Assembly: GCA_003165455.1 (NCBI GenBank)
Contig: PLUJ01000142.1
Span: forward strand, 3,221-10,288
Direction: 5' to 3'
From: Acidobacteriaceae bacterium
GTDB lineage: Bacteria; Acidobacteriota; Terriglobia; Terriglobales; Acidobacteriaceae
Length of the DNA: 7,068 nt
Position numbers and translations under genes: made by a program
Shown: positions 6,456 to 7,068 of the stretch, piece after piece
Numbering within the stretch: position 1 is the first letter of the stretch
Layout: each line of letters starts with the position of its first letter
The notes under the pieces: generated by a model
The model's input: only the letters and a program-made list of their open reading frames with translations
Database searches by the model: none
What the model was told of the DNA's origin: nothing

Positions 6456-6998
6456 TTATTCGAAGGTCTCCGCGTTTTGAAGGGATAGGCCGCGTTGGTC
6501 TTTCGCGGATACGATTGGCGTATTCTCCAGTTGCCAATCGATTTTGAGCTGAAGGTCATTCCAGGCAAGTGTCCGCTCGTGTTCGGGCGCATAATAATCG
6601 GTCGCTTTGTAAAGTACGTCAGCCGTACTTGAGAGAACAAGAAATCCGTGGGCAAAGCCCGCGGGAATCCACAACATACGCTTGTTGGCGGCGGAAAGCC
6701 TTACCGCTTCCCAGCATCCAAAGTTCGGGGAGGTGCGGCGCAGATCGACCGCCACGTCCATAATCTCTCCCTCGACCACGCGCACCAATTTTCCTTGTGG
6801 CTGCCTGATCTGGTAATGCAAGCCGCGCAACACATGCTTGGACGAGCTGGAATGGTTGTCTTGCACGAACCGGTCGCGAATCCCCAGTTCCGCCATTTTC
6901 TTTTCGTTGTAGGTTTCCGCGAAGAAGCCTCGAGCATCGTTGAACACCTTCGGCTCGATTAGCAGGACACCGGGGAGCGAAGTCTGCGTTGCCTTCAT
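6456..6998 (-). CDS. rmlC: dTDP-4-dehydrorhamnose 3,5-epimerase
   Basis: Cupin-fold epimerase (also called rfbC) converting dTDP-4-dehydro-6-deoxy-D-glucose to dTDP-4-dehydro-L-rhamnose, the substrate of the next gene product. It has 180 residues, typical of the family. Recognisable blocks are LPGVLLIEPKVFNDARGFF (8-26), QDNHSSS (46-52), LRGLHYQ (57-63) with the catalytic base H61, QGKLVRVVEGEIMDVAVDLR (68-87), WIPAGFAHGFLVLS (110-123) and YKATDYYAPEHER (130-142). I chose the ATG at 6998 because GGAG (7006-7009) lies 7 nt upstream; a Met five codons earlier (7013) would put that site inside the gene. It is followed after 5 nt by rmlD. The partner genes rmlA and rmlB are not in the window and would be expected upstream, beyond the right edge. 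Confidence 0.95.
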   Translation of the reverse strand: MKATQTSLPGVLLIEPKVFNDARGFFAETYNEKKMAELGIRDRFVQDNHSSSSKHVLRGLHYQIRQPQGKLVRVVEGEIMDVAVDLRRTSPNFGCWEAVRLSAANKRMLWIPAGFAHGFLVLSSTADVLYKATDYYAPEHERTLAWNDLQLKIDWQLENTPIVSAKDQRGLSLQNAETFE

Positions 6999-7005
6999 TG
7001 CAACG

Positions 7006-7009
7006 CTCC
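7006..7009 (-). promoter_or_regulatory. Shine-Dalgarno for rmlC
   Basis: GGAG followed by 7 nt (CGTTGCA) and ATG on the minus strand. It lies downstream of the alternative Met at 7013 and so supports the shorter protein starting at 6998. The rest of the sequence up to the right edge (7014-7068) shows no recognisable gene or promoter. Confidence 0.55.
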
Positions 7010-7068
7010 ACAAATTATTGACCGGGCATTCCTCACGGGATTAAAACACTCTCTCGTTGAGAAGCTGC

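Noticed and set aside
6451..6537. N-terminal extension of rmlD by 29 residues
   Set aside because: It overlaps the end of rmlC and delays the Rossmann motif, which in RmlD normally begins within a few residues of the N-terminus.
7014..7068. Possible tail of an upstream gene on the minus strand ending in LLNERVF then TAA
   Set aside because: Only about 8 codons are visible and other frames also end nearby; this is too short to support a coding call or a family.
1..7068. Defence system, mobile element, CRISPR array or RNA gene
   Set aside because: Nearly all of the sequence is accounted for by recognisable metabolic enzymes. I saw no transposase, terminal inverted repeats, regularly spaced repeats or tRNA/rRNA-like segment.

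Overview
The window is a compact bacterial segment in which every convincing gene lies on the minus strand. In transcription order (right to left) it holds the last two genes of dTDP-L-rhamnose synthesis (rmlC/rfbC, rmlD/rfbD) and then a five-gene operon for oxidative degradation of L-tryptophan through kynurenine, 3-hydroxyanthranilate and 2-aminomuconate. Base composition is moderate. The gene set suggests an aerobic soil-type bacterium. Acidobacteriota is my best guess from the style of the proteins, but nothing in the window proves a phylum.

Layout: about 7014-7068 is a leader without a recognisable gene. rmlC is 6456-6998 and rmlD is 5608-6450, 5 nt apart. A 79-nt gap (5529-5607) holds a candidate promoter, with a 16-bp tandem repeat just upstream of its -35 box. 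Then come 2-aminomuconate semialdehyde dehydrogenase (4074-5528), the RidA-family 2-aminomuconate deaminase (3628-4059), 3-hydroxyanthranilate 3,4-dioxygenase (3101-3628), a fused ACMS decarboxylase-tryptophan 2,3-dioxygenase (1229-3097), and kynurenine 3-monooxygenase (1-1188, cut by the left edge). Junctions inside the operon are +14, -1, +3 and +40 nt, so it is very probably one transcript.

Pathway: the C-terminal half of the fusion opens tryptophan to N-formylkynurenine, KMO hydroxylates kynurenine, and NbaC opens the ring of 3-hydroxyanthranilate to ACMS. The N-terminal half of the fusion then decarboxylates ACMS to 2-aminomuconate semialdehyde, the dehydrogenase oxidises this to 2-aminomuconate, and the RidA-like enzyme deaminates it toward central metabolism. 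Kynurenine formamidase and kynureninase are not in the window and may lie beyond the left edge.

The most unusual item is the single 622-codon reading frame joining ACMSD to TDO. It links the pathway's entry enzyme to its branch-point enzyme, and both halves keep all the catalytic residues I could check. No RNA genes, mobile elements, CRISPR arrays or clear terminators were seen.
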